A stretch of 64,000 nucleotides of DNA from an uncultured SAR86 cluster bacterium (lineage in GTDB: Bacteria > Pseudomonadota > Gammaproteobacteria > Magnimaribacterales > D2472): assembly GCA_902582355.1 (NCBI GenBank), contig CACHRR010000003.1:36882-100881 (forward strand), in the 5' to 3' direction. This document shows positions 8,564 to 16,881 of this stretch, one piece after another. The notes below the pieces were generated by a model. It did not search any database and was not told the DNA's origin. It saw nothing but the letters and a program-made list of their open reading frames with translations. Each line of letters begins with the position of its first letter. Position 1 is the first letter of the stretch. A program made the position numbers and the translations under genes.

Positions 8564-9629
8564 AAAGCTCTCCTTTAATAAATTGATCTAGTAAAATCGC
8601 CAATTCCTCTCCTGCTTCTTCTTGACAAAAATGACCTACTCCTTCTAATGTAACATCAATTGGATCTGGTATTCTATCAATGAAATCTTTTTTAAATCCA
8701 ATAGTTGTTCTTTCATCACTTCCATAAGCTACTAAAAATGGTTTATCCCATTTTTCAAATACATTATTCCAATAATATTCATTTTCACTAAGCTGTGTTG
8801 GGATAAGATATGGAAAAACATGAGCACCTGATTTATATTCACCAGAGGGATACGGAGCATTGTATGCCCTCAGTTCCTCATCTGAAAGATCTAATCTACC
8901 AGACATTTGAATGATGCCTGTTACATCCATATCATCTTCATAAAAGGAATGAGCAATCCATTTTATAAAAACTATTGCTCCATCAAATGGTGATGCATCT
9001 GGATTATTTGAAACTTCAATACCTGCTGTTCTTAATTCATCAAAAGTAACTGGTCCAAACCACCATACGAGAAATTTTACTATGTTTTCAATTAGCCATG
9101 CATTTATACCCTCTGCTGCAGGCAAACCAGTATTTGAAACAGCAATATTTGAAAATCGATCTGGCATTTCAGCAACAACTCTTAATCCAACTAGTCCGCC
9201 CCAATCTTGTCCAAAAAATGTAATTTCATTTAAATCTAACTGTTTTATTAATTCCTTCATAGTATGTATATGATGTTCATAGCTATAGTCATTTTTACTT
9301 AAAAATTTATCAGATTTTCCAAAACCAACCATATCAGGAACAATTACTCTGTATCCTGAATCTACTAAAATTGGAATCATTTTTCGATAAAGATAACTCC
9401 AGGTTGGTTCACCATGAAGTAAAAATATAATTTCTCCGTTGGAAGATCCTTCATCTAAGTAATGAATACGAAGTCCGTCAACTATTACGTAGTTTGGATT
9501 AAATGGGTAATCTTGAAGATTTTCGAATCTACTATCTGGTGTTCTTAAAATATTAGATATTGTTGTTGTATCACTCTCAACTATTGATATCGATATAAAA
9601 ATTTGAAAGATTAAAAATGTTCTTATCAT
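8556..9629 (-). CDS. Haloalkane dehalogenase (HLD-I, DhlA-like) with an N-terminal signal-like leader
   Basis: Alpha/beta-hydrolase that hydrolyses carbon-halogen bonds to alcohol and halide. The oxyanion/halide motif HGEPTW is at 72-77, the nucleophile D142 with halide-binding W143 is in GQDWGG, the acid D305 is in YGSDE, and the base H333 is in GVGHFCQE. The cap-domain block YNAPYPSGEY matches DhlA. The conserved domain begins near residue 28 (LRTPDSRF); before it is a hydrophobic stretch, MIRTFLIFQIFISISIVES, that looks like a Sec signal peptide or membrane anchor, unusual because characterised dehalogenases are cytoplasmic. No later Met precedes the domain. Divergent from the TetR gene across a palindrome. 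Confidence 0.9.
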   Translation of the reverse strand: MIRTFLIFQIFISISIVESDTTTISNILRTPDSRFENLQDYPFNPNYVIVDGLRIHYLDEGSSNGEIIFLLHGEPTWSYLYRKMIPILVDSGYRVIVPDMVGFGKSDKFLSKNDYSYEHHIHTMKELIKQLDLNEITFFGQDWGGLVGLRVVAEMPDRFSNIAVSNTGLPAAEGINAWLIENIVKFLVWWFGPVTFDELRTAGIEVSNNPDASPFDGAIVFIKWIAHSFYEDDMDVTGIIQMSGRLDLSDEELRAYNAPYPSGEYKSGAHVFPYLIPTQLSENEYYWNNVFEKWDKPFLVAYGSDERTTIGFKKDFIDRIPDPIDVTLEGVGHFCQEEAGEELAILLDQFIKGELYE

Positions 9630-9641
9630 TTAAATAAGATA

Positions 9642-9660
9642 ATATATTGTCACAATATAT
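9642..9660. promoter_or_regulatory. 19-bp perfect palindrome, likely TetR-family operator
   Basis: ATATATTGT-C-ACAATATAT is a perfect inverted repeat with 9-base arms around a single C. It occupies the centre of the 52-base gap between the divergent haloalkane dehalogenase (-) and TetR-type regulator (+). A second TGTCAATATAT copy of the half sequence follows from about 9660. Position, size and symmetry are those of a TetR-family operator controlling both genes. Operator function is inferred. Confidence 0.65.
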
Positions 9661-9681
9661 GTCAATATATATAATTAAGGC

Positions 9682-10248
9682 ATGCCTCAAGAAGATGGAA
9701 GGATTCTCAGAAGTCAAAAAAGTCAAAATATTATTTTAGAATCAATTATAAGTTTAATTATAAGTGGAAATTTTTATCCAACAGCTGAAGAAGTAGCAAA
9801 GCAATCGGGCATTGCAATTAGAACTGTCTTTAGGCAATTTGCTGACATGGAATCATTATTGATGAAAGTTGATGAATATATCAATAATAAATTAATTACT
9901 GAACAGAAAGAAATAAAATTAAATACGCCTTTGCTAAAAAGATTAAATGAAATATTAAAAGAGAGGCTATATCTATATAATAAATATCAAAATATTATGA
10001 TCTCTACAATTACACAATTGCCAAAATATACATATTTGCAAAAAAGATATCCTCAATATCAAAAATTACTCAGGGCAAGAACTGAAAAAATAATTCCAGA
10101 GATTATTAAGTTAGATAGAAATAATCAAGAATTACTTGATGCTACATTATCATTTATTTTTTTTCAGAGATTAAAGCTGCAAGGTATGAGTCAAGAAAAT
10201 ATAAAAAAATCTCTTTTATCAGTCTGTAGAAAAATATTAAATATCTAG
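9682..10248 (+). CDS. TetR-family transcriptional regulator
   Basis: A 188-residue protein. The N-terminal helix-turn-helix spans about residues 10-60: ILESIISLI, then the recognition part PTAEEVAKQSGIAIRTVFRQF, in the usual TetR position. The remaining helical C-terminal part would bind a small ligand and dimerise. It is divergent from the dehalogenase gene and 10 bases upstream of a DUF1330 gene, so it probably represses the dehalogenase and autoregulates through the palindrome at 9642-9660, with the ligand perhaps a substrate of the 8.5-18 kb block. Ligand and target are inferred from position only. Confidence 0.85.
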   Translation: MPQEDGRILRSQKSQNIILESIISLIISGNFYPTAEEVAKQSGIAIRTVFRQFADMESLLMKVDEYINNKLITEQKEIKLNTPLLKRLNEILKERLYLYNKYQNIMISTITQLPKYTYLQKRYPQYQKLLRARTEKIIPEIIKLDRNNQELLDATLSFIFFQRLKLQGMSQENIKKSLLSVCRKILNI

Positions 10249-10258
10249 GAGTAAAGAT

Positions 10259-10663
10259 ATGAAAGTCGAAAATAAGATTGCACCGAATGAAAATCAAATA
10301 AATGGCTTTTTGGAGAGTCCTGAGCTGGGACCAATATCAATGGTAAATTTACTTAAATTTAAAAATACAGCAGTTTATGAAGATAATCGTAAAACAGATC
10401 TTTCCGGAAAAGCAGCTTACAATATTTACGCAAAAGATGTCATTAACTTAATTCAAAAGTATGGCGGCAACTTTTTATTTTATGGAAAAGTTAGTAGATT
10501 GATGCTTGGCGAAGTTGAGGATTTGTGGGATGCCGTGGCAATTGCTAAGTATCCTAACAGAAAAGCAATGATGAATATGACTTTAGATCCCGAATATCAA
10601 AAAATTCATATTCATAGAGAAGCCGGACTAGAGGGACAACTTAATATCGAGACTATAGATTAA
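10259..10663 (+). CDS. DUF1330 domain protein
   Basis: A 134-residue cytoplasmic protein of the dimeric alpha-beta barrel (ferredoxin-like) DUF1330 family. Typical parts are GPISMVNLLKFK near residue 23, an SGKAAYNIYAKDV helix, GGNFLFYGKV and the region where a tyrosine-proline pair precedes the last helix (AIAKYPNRKAMMNM). No catalytic role is established for the family. A good TAGGAG ribosome-binding site stands 5 bases before the ATG. It is 10 bases after the TetR gene and 2 bases before the metallo-hydrolase gene, so it belongs to the plus-strand operon of this block. Confidence 0.8.
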   Translation: MKVENKIAPNENQINGFLESPELGPISMVNLLKFKNTAVYEDNRKTDLSGKAAYNIYAKDVINLIQKYGGNFLFYGKVSRLMLGEVEDLWDAVAIAKYPNRKAMMNMTLDPEYQKIHIHREAGLEGQLNIETID

Positions 10664-10665
10664 AT

Positions 10666-11721
10666 ATGAAAAATATAATCAAAATTACTCTAGCATTAAT
10701 ATTTTCATTATTAGTAATTGGATATGCCTCTTTAAACCTCAATTTTGTTCAAGACAAAGTATTTACTTTTGGCATAAATAATTTAGTCGGTGTGAATTCA
10801 ACTTTTTTAGATGATGAAGATTCTTTAAAGGTTGTTGTTTGTGGATCAAGATCTCCACTTCCGTCACCTGGAAGAGCTGAGGCTTGTATTCTTGTAGAAG
10901 CTGGTGATGATATCTATATATTTGATATCGGCAATGGAAGTGTAGCAAACTTGCAACAGTATCAAATTCCATTTATAAATATCAAAGGAGTTTTTATAAC
11001 ACATATGCACTCTGATCACATAGCAGAGTTACCTGAACTTCATCTTCAGTCATGGGTTCAAGGAAGAGATGCACCATTAAGTGTATATGGGCCCGAGGGA
11101 ATAAATCTTGTTACAAAAGGATTTGAGTTAGCATATTCTGCTGATTACTCTTATAGGAATGAGCATCACGGAGATGATCTTATGCCCTTAAATACATCAG
11201 GATTTGAAGCAATTGTTGTGAAGGATAAACGATTAATTAAAACAGAAACTGATGGTCTTGAAATTATTCCATTTGTTGTTGATCATCATCCTGTTAATCA
11301 TGCTTTTGGATTTAGAGTTAACTATAAGGGACGTTCAGTAGTAATAAGTGGAGATACTATAAATGATGGTAGTGTTCAACAATATGCAAAAGATGCAGAT
11401 TTATTAGTTCATTCAGCAATAAATATTGATGTTTTAGAAAAAATTAGAAAAGTGTCACATAATGAAATTTTAAATAAAATATTTTTAGATATACAAACCT
11501 ATCACACGCCTATAAAAGAGGCAGCAAAAATTGCTAAAAATGCAAATGTAAAACATCTTCTCATTTATCATGCAATACCAACACCAACAAATGACATTTT
11601 TGAAGATGTATTTTACAGAGGTGTTGATGACATTTTTCCAAACTATACGCCTTCGGTAGATGGAACAATAGTAGTTCTTCCGATTGGATCTAACGAAATA
11701 ATATTAGATGAACTGAATTAA
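10666..11721 (+). CDS. Metallo-beta-lactamase-fold hydrolase with N-terminal membrane anchor
   Basis: A 351-residue protein. Residues 1-24 form an uncleaved signal anchor or signal peptide, so the enzyme probably faces the periplasm. The MBL domain begins near residue 53; the zinc motif THMHSDHI gives H113, H115, D117 and H118, with further ligands in VVDHHPVNHAFGF, SGDT and the C-terminal IYHAIPTP. The layout with a PSPGRAEACILVE segment and a late histidine resembles the RNase Z / arylsulfatase (AtsA-like) and phosphodiesterase branch. Substrate is unknown; the sulfatase two genes downstream makes a sulfate or phosphate ester plausible but unproven. Confidence 0.82.
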   Translation: MKNIIKITLALIFSLLVIGYASLNLNFVQDKVFTFGINNLVGVNSTFLDDEDSLKVVVCGSRSPLPSPGRAEACILVEAGDDIYIFDIGNGSVANLQQYQIPFINIKGVFITHMHSDHIAELPELHLQSWVQGRDAPLSVYGPEGINLVTKGFELAYSADYSYRNEHHGDDLMPLNTSGFEAIVVKDKRLIKTETDGLEIIPFVVDHHPVNHAFGFRVNYKGRSVVISGDTINDGSVQQYAKDADLLVHSAINIDVLEKIRKVSHNEILNKIFLDIQTYHTPIKEAAKIAKNANVKHLLIYHAIPTPTNDIFEDVFYRGVDDIFPNYTPSVDGTIVVLPIGSNEIILDELN

Positions 11722-11726
11722 TTGAA

Positions 11727-12185
11727 ATGTTTAAAAATATTTTACCAAAACAAATTAATAATAATTATAAAGGTTCAAAAATAGCTATATACGGATTTTA
11801 TCCTATTATGGCGATGTGGTTATTCAGATCATTTACGCATTTTTTATCTGAAAATGCAGGTTTAGTGAAAATTGCAAGTATTAACAAATTACCAATAACA
11901 AATAATATTGATCCAAATAATCTTGTATATCTTTTTGCATCACTTTGGGGCGCATCTCAATTAATAATAACGTTACTAACAATATTATTTTTTTTTAAAT
12001 ATAGATCTTTATTGCCTTTGTTATGGTTAATTGTGATATTTGATATCTTATTGCGTTTCATTAGTGGATTTCTTCACCCTCTGACACCTGAATATTATAT
12101 AAATGTCCCACCAGGAAGTCTTGCTCAAATTCCTCTATTAATTTATGGAATTCTAATGTTTACTATTTCAATTAAAAAAATATGA
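11727..12185 (+). CDS. Uncharacterised four-helix membrane protein
   Basis: A 152-residue protein with about four hydrophobic segments and a conserved-looking C-terminal part (FLHPLTPEYYINVPPG). It overlaps the sulfatase start by 4 bases (ATGA), so translation of the two is coupled, and it lies 5 bases after the metallo-hydrolase gene. I do not recognise a named family. Position suggests a membrane partner or accessory for the neighbouring hydrolases. Confidence 0.75.
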   Translation: MFKNILPKQINNNYKGSKIAIYGFYPIMAMWLFRSFTHFLSENAGLVKIASINKLPITNNIDPNNLVYLFASLWGASQLIITLLTILFFFKYRSLLPLLWLIVIFDILLRFISGFLHPLTPEYYINVPPGSLAQIPLLIYGILMFTISIKKI

Positions 12186-13816
12186 AAAAATTATTAATAT
12201 TGTTAATAACTATTACATTTTTAAGTGTTATTTGGATTTATAAAAAAGACATTGTGGTTGCATTAATGCCAAAAATTATCAATCTTATAAACCCAATCTC
12301 TGAAAATAGAGAAATTTCTTGGCCAGAAGGTGCAATAATTGAGTCCGACAAACCAAACATCATTATTATATTAACTGATGATATGGGTTTCAATGATGTC
12401 TCTTATTATAACGGTGGCGCAGCTGATGGATCTTTGCAGACACCGAATATTGATAGATTAGCTAAAGAAGGCGTTGCCTTTTTAAATGGTTATGCTGCGA
12501 GTCCTGTTTGTTCTCCTTCAAGGGCAGCAATAATGACAGGAAGATATTCCAGCAGATTTGGATTTGAATTTACTCCATATCAAAAAAGTGCAGCGTTTAT
12601 AACAAATTTGCTACGAAAAGATGATGGTTTAAATTCAATTCAATTAGACAATGTTGAATGGGATGAATATGGTTTAGATGTTTCAGGACTCCCATCAGAT
12701 GAAATTACGGTAGCAGAAATTCTTCAGGACAATGGTTATTACACAGCACATGTTGGTAAATGGCATTTAGGAGGTTTGAATAAAGGAATGAGGCCTATTG
12801 ATCAAGGTTTCAATGATAGCCTGCAATTAACCAACGCATTGTATTTACCCAAAAATCATCCTGACGTTGTTAATGCAAAAATTGATTCAACAATAGAAGA
12901 TATGGTTTGGGCATCTGCTCAATATTCAGTTACTTTTAATGGATCTGAGGATTTTTTTGAACCAGATGGTTATATTACAGATTACTACACAAATGAAACC
13001 ATCAAGATTATAGAAAACAATAAAGATAGGCCTTTTTTTATATATTTAAATCATTTTGCTCCACACAATCCCCTTCAATCATTAAAAAGTGATTATGAAA
13101 AAAATAGTCATATGAACAATCATGTACTTCAAGTATATTCAGGAATGATTGAAGCCATCGATAGAAGTGTTGCTAAAATTTTAGATACGCTGGAGAAACT
13201 AAATCTTTCAGAGAATACACTAATAATTTTTACATCTGATAATGGAGGCGCTGGATATATTTCACTTGATAATATCAATAAACCATATCGCGGATGGAAA
13301 CTTACACATTTTGAAGGTGGGGTACATGTTCCTTTTTTTGCCAGATGGCCAAGAGGGATAAAAGCAAATACTGTTTATAAAGAAAGAGTTCATCATACAG
13401 ATATATTTTCAACAATTCTTGGTGCAGCAAACATTGAAATACCTAATTCATTATATTTAGATGGGGTAAATTTATTACCTTATATAAACAATATAAAAAA
13501 ACAAATTCCTCATGAGACTATATTCTGGAAAAATAGTACATATCAAGCAATAATTCACAAAGATTGGAAGTTAATGAGAGAATCTGAGTTAATAGAACAA
13601 GAATTTCTTTTTGATCTAAAAAATGATCCGTATGAGACTAATAATGTTATTAAAGAAAATATAGCAGTGGCAAAATTATTAAACAAAATGTTAGATGATC
13701 ATGTTGCCTCTCTTCCAGATCCTATATGGCCTCAATCTGTTATTAAGCCTGTGAGTGTTGACTCAACAGAAACAAAATATAAAGTAGGCGATCAGCTAAT
13801 TTATTGGCCTAATTAA
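12182..13816 (+). CDS. Type I sulfatase (arylsulfatase family), membrane-anchored or exported
   Basis: A 544-residue alkaline-phosphatase-superfamily sulfatase that removes sulfate from an organic sulfate ester. Residues 1-27 are a signal peptide or anchor. The metal-binding pair D66-D67 is in ILTDDMGFND. The formylglycine motif CSPSRAAIMTGR has the modified cysteine at C110 and R114. HVGKWHLGG, DNGGAG and a late metal site follow in normal order. As a Cys-type sulfatase it needs a formylglycine-generating or radical-SAM maturase; neither is in this window. Likely natural substrates are algal or xenobiotic sulfate esters. It forms an operon with the membrane protein before it and the isomerase after it. 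Confidence 0.92.
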   Translation: MKKLLILLITITFLSVIWIYKKDIVVALMPKIINLINPISENREISWPEGAIIESDKPNIIIILTDDMGFNDVSYYNGGAADGSLQTPNIDRLAKEGVAFLNGYAASPVCSPSRAAIMTGRYSSRFGFEFTPYQKSAAFITNLLRKDDGLNSIQLDNVEWDEYGLDVSGLPSDEITVAEILQDNGYYTAHVGKWHLGGLNKGMRPIDQGFNDSLQLTNALYLPKNHPDVVNAKIDSTIEDMVWASAQYSVTFNGSEDFFEPDGYITDYYTNETIKIIENNKDRPFFIYLNHFAPHNPLQSLKSDYEKNSHMNNHVLQVYSGMIEAIDRSVAKILDTLEKLNLSENTLIIFTSDNGGAGYISLDNINKPYRGWKLTHFEGGVHVPFFARWPRGIKANTVYKERVHHTDIFSTILGAANIEIPNSLYLDGVNLLPYINNIKKQIPHETIFWKNSTYQAIIHKDWKLMRESELIEQEFLFDLKNDPYETNNVIKENIAVAKLLNKMLDDHVASLPDPIWPQSVIKPVSVDSTETKYKVGDQLIYWPN

Positions 13817-13835
13817 TAATAATGGTGATTTTAAT

Positions 13836-14483
13836 ATGATTGATTTTTATTTCTCTTATAGAAGTCCATACTCTTATCTTATCCTTCCAAGAATGCTGAA
13901 ATTAAAAAATGATCATGGAATAAATATAAACTTTAAAATTGTGTATCCAATTGCCATTAGAATGCCAGAATGGTTTGATAATAAAAATATTTTTTTCTTT
14001 ATTCCTTTTGTAAGAGACTTTAAAAGAAAAGCAAAGGATTTAAATATGCCATTAAATATGCCTATTAAACCAGATCCAATAAGACAAAATACTATTACTG
14101 GGAAAATTTCAAAACATCAACCATATATTTTTGATATATGTCACATAGGTCAACTTATGTCTCAAAGAGGAAAAGGTATCGAGTTTGCCTTCGAACTTTC
14201 TACGCTGATATGGAGTGTAAAAAATTGGAATGATGATAAGTTGCTTGAAAAGCTTTTAAGTGACTTTGGTGAAGATCTGAATGAAGTTCGAGAAGCTATA
14301 AAAATTAATGAAAAACAAATAATTGAAGAAATAAAACTTAATCAGGATGATCAAAAAAATGCTGGTCATCATGGAGTACCTTTGAATGTTTATAAAGGAA
14401 AGTATTATTTTGGACAAGACGATCCATTTAATGATTTAATAAATGAACTAATAAAAGATAATATAATTAATGACTTCAAATGA
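13836..14483 (+). CDS. DsbA-fold 2-hydroxychromene-2-carboxylate isomerase / kappa-class GST-like protein
   Basis: A 215-residue thioredoxin-fold protein with an inserted helical domain. The N-terminal DFYFSYRSPYSYL matches the family start, where a serine activates glutathione. The C-terminal HHGVPLNVYKGKYYFGQDD is the typical GVP-cis-proline block. Members isomerise cis-double bonds in naphthalene breakdown or act as glutathione transferases in detoxification. The FFFIPF segment at about 52-57 is more hydrophobic than usual. The stop overlaps the start of the second dehalogenase gene (ATGA), consistent with a shared pathway. Confidence 0.85.
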   Translation: MIDFYFSYRSPYSYLILPRMLKLKNDHGININFKIVYPIAIRMPEWFDNKNIFFFIPFVRDFKRKAKDLNMPLNMPIKPDPIRQNTITGKISKHQPYIFDICHIGQLMSQRGKGIEFAFELSTLIWSVKNWNDDKLLEKLLSDFGEDLNEVREAIKINEKQIIEEIKLNQDDQKNAGHHGVPLNVYKGKYYFGQDDPFNDLINELIKDNIINDFK

Positions 14484-15541
14484 TAATACTAAGGACACCT
14501 GATAAATATTTTAAAAATATTAAAGGATACCCTTTTAAACCTATATATACAGACATCTCTGCACAAGATGGTTCTTCAATAAGAATTCATCATATTGATG
14601 AGGGTCCAACAGATGGTCCAATTCTATTAGCAATGCATGGTCAACCTGTTTGGAGCTATCTGTATTCAAAAATGATTCCAATTTTAAATAGTTATGGAAT
14701 AAGAGTGATTGCTCCAGATTTAGTTGGATATGGAAAATCTGATAAGCCATCTCGAAGAGAAGATTACAGTTACCAATTACAAGTTGATTGGATGAATAAA
14801 TGGTTAATTAAAAATAATCTCAAAAATCTTACATTTTTTGGACAAGATTGGGGAGGTTTAATTGGACTTAGAATGGTTGCTGATAATCCAGAAAAATTTA
14901 TTAAAATTTCAATGGGGAATACAGGTCTCCCATATAGTCCTGAAACACCTACTGATGTCCTTGATAAAATTAAAGAATTTAGAGACAGTAAATTAAAACT
15001 AACTCCAATGACTATGGCAAAAGAAGTTTCAAAGATGGATTCAAAGAAAACACATCCTGCACTTAAGTTCATGTACTGGCAGAAATTTTGTTGGGACACA
15101 AAAGATCTTCCAGTTGGATTAGTTAGCTCAACTATGATGGAAAAATTATCTAATACAAAATTATCAATGCACTATTTCATGCATAGCTTAGGATTATCAA
15201 AAATTTCTCCTTTTATGAGTGATTTAATGAAAGCTTTTGAAGCACCCTTCCCTTCACCAAAATATAAAATGGGTTGTCGTGCTATGCCGAGCCATGTACC
15301 TATTATAAAAGATCAATCCTTAGAAGCTGTTGCTAAAGCAAGAAATTTTTTTAAAAATACAGATAAGCCATTTCTTTCTGTATTTGCTGGAAATGATCCA
15401 GTCACTAATGCAATGGAGAAAGATGTTTTGAAAATGGTACCTAACGCAATAAAAGCACCTCATATTGGAGGAGGACACTTCTTTCAATGGACTAAACCAA
15501 AAGAATTATCTAAAGTATTATCAAAATTTATTAAAAGTTAA
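14480..15541 (+). CDS. Second haloalkane dehalogenase-like alpha/beta hydrolase
   Basis: A 353-residue homologue of the enzyme at 8556-9629, cytoplasmic this time: [10 protein letters not shown] begins at residue 4 with no leader. HGQPVW (53-58) replaces HGEPTW, nucleophile D123 and W124 are in GQDWGG, acid D306 is in AGNDP and base H333 is in GGGHFFQW. The cap carries [11 protein letters not shown], as in DhlA. The Glu-to-Gln change in the HGxP motif and a divergent, Met- and Lys-rich cap (about 155-245) suggest different substrates. It overlaps the kappa-GST-like gene by 4 bases and is followed one base later by a GST gene, a combination expected for halogenated or epoxide-type toxicants. 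Confidence 0.85.
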   Translation: MIILRTPDKYFKNIKGYPFKPIYTDISAQDGSSIRIHHIDEGPTDGPILLAMHGQPVWSYLYSKMIPILNSYGIRVIAPDLVGYGKSDKPSRREDYSYQLQVDWMNKWLIKNNLKNLTFFGQDWGGLIGLRMVADNPEKFIKISMGNTGLPYSPETPTDVLDKIKEFRDSKLKLTPMTMAKEVSKMDSKKTHPALKFMYWQKFCWDTKDLPVGLVSSTMMEKLSNTKLSMHYFMHSLGLSKISPFMSDLMKAFEAPFPSPKYKMGCRAMPSHVPIIKDQSLEAVAKARNFFKNTDKPFLSVFAGNDPVTNAMEKDVLKMVPNAIKAPHIGGGHFFQWTKPKELSKVLSKFIKS

Positions 15542-15542
15542 A

Positions 15543-16229
15543 ATGATTAAGTTATTCACTGCCCCCACCCCAAATGGTCACAAAGTTTCATGCACTCTTG
15601 AGGCATTAAATCTTGATTATCAAGCACATCTGGTTAATTTATCAGAGGGTGAGCAAAAAAAACCTGATTTTTTAAAAATATCACCTAATGGAAGAATTCC
15701 TGCAATTATTGATACATCTAATAATTTATCTGTTTTTGAATCAGGAGCTATAATGATTTATCTTGCTGATAAAGCAAACAAATTAATAAGCCAAGATCCT
15801 ATAAAAAGATCAAAAGTAACTGAATGGCTTATGTTTCAAATGGGTGGAGTTGGTCCAATGATGGGTCAAGCTAATGTCTTCTTTAGGTATTTTCCAGAAA
15901 AGATTCAGCCTGCGATTGATAGATATCAAAATGAATCAAGGAGATTATTTGAGGTTTTAAATAATCACTTGCAAGAAAATGAATGGTTAGCTGGAGAATA
16001 TTCAATAGCTGATATTGCCAATTGGTGTTGGGTTAGAACACATAAATGGTCAGGAGTATCAATTGATGGTTTAGAAAATTTAGATAGGTGGAAAAACGCT
16101 ATGTATAATCAACCCGGAATGTTAAAAGGTATAAAAGTTCCAGTTGAAATTGACATGGAAAAAAACCTAAAGGATAAAGACAAAACAAAAGAGTTTATAA
16201 AAAATGCTCAAAAAATGGTTAAAAAATAA
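15543..16229 (+). CDS. Glutathione S-transferase, nu class (YfcG-like disulfide-bond reductase)
   Basis: A 228-residue GST. I start at ATG 15543, directly after the dehalogenase stop; the longer frame from 15465 lies inside that gene and adds 26 residues unlike any GST. The thioredoxin domain opens with [12 protein letters not shown], the nu-class active site, and includes the glutathione-binding ESGAI. The helical domain has GGVGPMMGQ and [16 protein letters not shown], then [10 protein letters not shown], all closely like E. coli YfcG, which acts mainly as a glutathione-disulfide reductase. A 20-residue lysine-rich C-terminal tail is extra. Part of the plus-strand detoxification operon. Confidence 0.88.
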   Translation: MIKLFTAPTPNGHKVSCTLEALNLDYQAHLVNLSEGEQKKPDFLKISPNGRIPAIIDTSNNLSVFESGAIMIYLADKANKLISQDPIKRSKVTEWLMFQMGGVGPMMGQANVFFRYFPEKIQPAIDRYQNESRRLFEVLNNHLQENEWLAGEYSIADIANWCWVRTHKWSGVSIDGLENLDRWKNAMYNQPGMLKGIKVPVEIDMEKNLKDKDKTKEFIKNAQKMVKK

Positions 16230-16239
16230 GGAGTAACCT

Positions 16240-16875
16240 ATGATAAAGCTGTATTTAACACCAGGAACAAGAGCAGGAAGAGTGGCATGGCTTCTTGAAG
16301 AGCTTAATATTCAGTATGATTTAGAAATACTTCCATTTACGAAAGAAGGGCTAAAATCTCCCGAGCATAGGTCTAGGCATGCTTTAGGTAGAGTTCCAGT
16401 TATTGAAGATGGAGATATTACAATTTTTGAATCTGGCGCAATTATTCAGTACATAATTGATAAATATGGTGATGATAGGCTTAAACCGGATGTAAATTCT
16501 GATCAATATCCATACTATCTTCAATGGTTTCATTTCTGTGAAGGCATGGTGATGCCTCCAATGAATCAAATAGTAGTTCAAACTGTCCTACTACCTCCAG
16601 ATAGAAGAGACGAAACGGTTTTAAATCAAGCAAGAAATTTACTTTCAAAATCTTTATCTCCAGTAAATAATTTTTTAGATGATAAGGATTATTTAATTGG
16701 AGAGTTTTCTGCAGCCGATTGTATGCTGGGTCATTCATGTTATATGGCAAATAGATTGGGCTGTGTAAATGATGAAATGACTAACATAAAAAAGTATGTA
16801 GCAAATATTGAGTCTAGAAAAGCATTTCAAAAAGCAATTAAACTTGGTGAAGAAACAGGCAATCCTATTGGATAG
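16240..16875 (+). CDS. Glutathione S-transferase
   Basis: A 211-residue soluble GST with thioredoxin-like N-terminal domain (IKLYLTPGTRAGRVAWLLEEL, glutathione site ESGAIIQY near residue 67) and an all-helical C-terminal domain containing FSAADCMLGH. The catalytic serine usual after a CP or TP pair is replaced by a TPGTRAGR arrangement. A clear GGAG site precedes the ATG and the gene begins 10 bases after the previous GST. Substrate class unknown; the neighbourhood suggests conjugation of electrophiles. Confidence 0.87.
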   Translation: MIKLYLTPGTRAGRVAWLLEELNIQYDLEILPFTKEGLKSPEHRSRHALGRVPVIEDGDITIFESGAIIQYIIDKYGDDRLKPDVNSDQYPYYLQWFHFCEGMVMPPMNQIVVQTVLLPPDRRDETVLNQARNLLSKSLSPVNNFLDDKDYLIGEFSAADCMLGHSCYMANRLGCVNDEMTNIKKYVANIESRKAFQKAIKLGEETGNPIG

Positions 16876-16881
16876 AGTCTA

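Noticed and set aside
9642..9660. The palindrome as a terminator for the dehalogenase or the regulator
   Set aside because: It lies between two divergent starts, upstream of both genes, so termination makes no sense; an operator fits better.
14770..15099. 109-codon minus-strand open frame opposite the second dehalogenase
   Set aside because: It lies antisense to a gene with an intact catalytic triad and shows no protein-like pattern of its own.
15465..15542. Longer N-terminus for the nu-class GST gene
   Set aside because: These 26 codons lie inside the second dehalogenase gene and look unlike any GST. The ATG at 15543, one base after the dehalogenase stop, gives the family's normal start.
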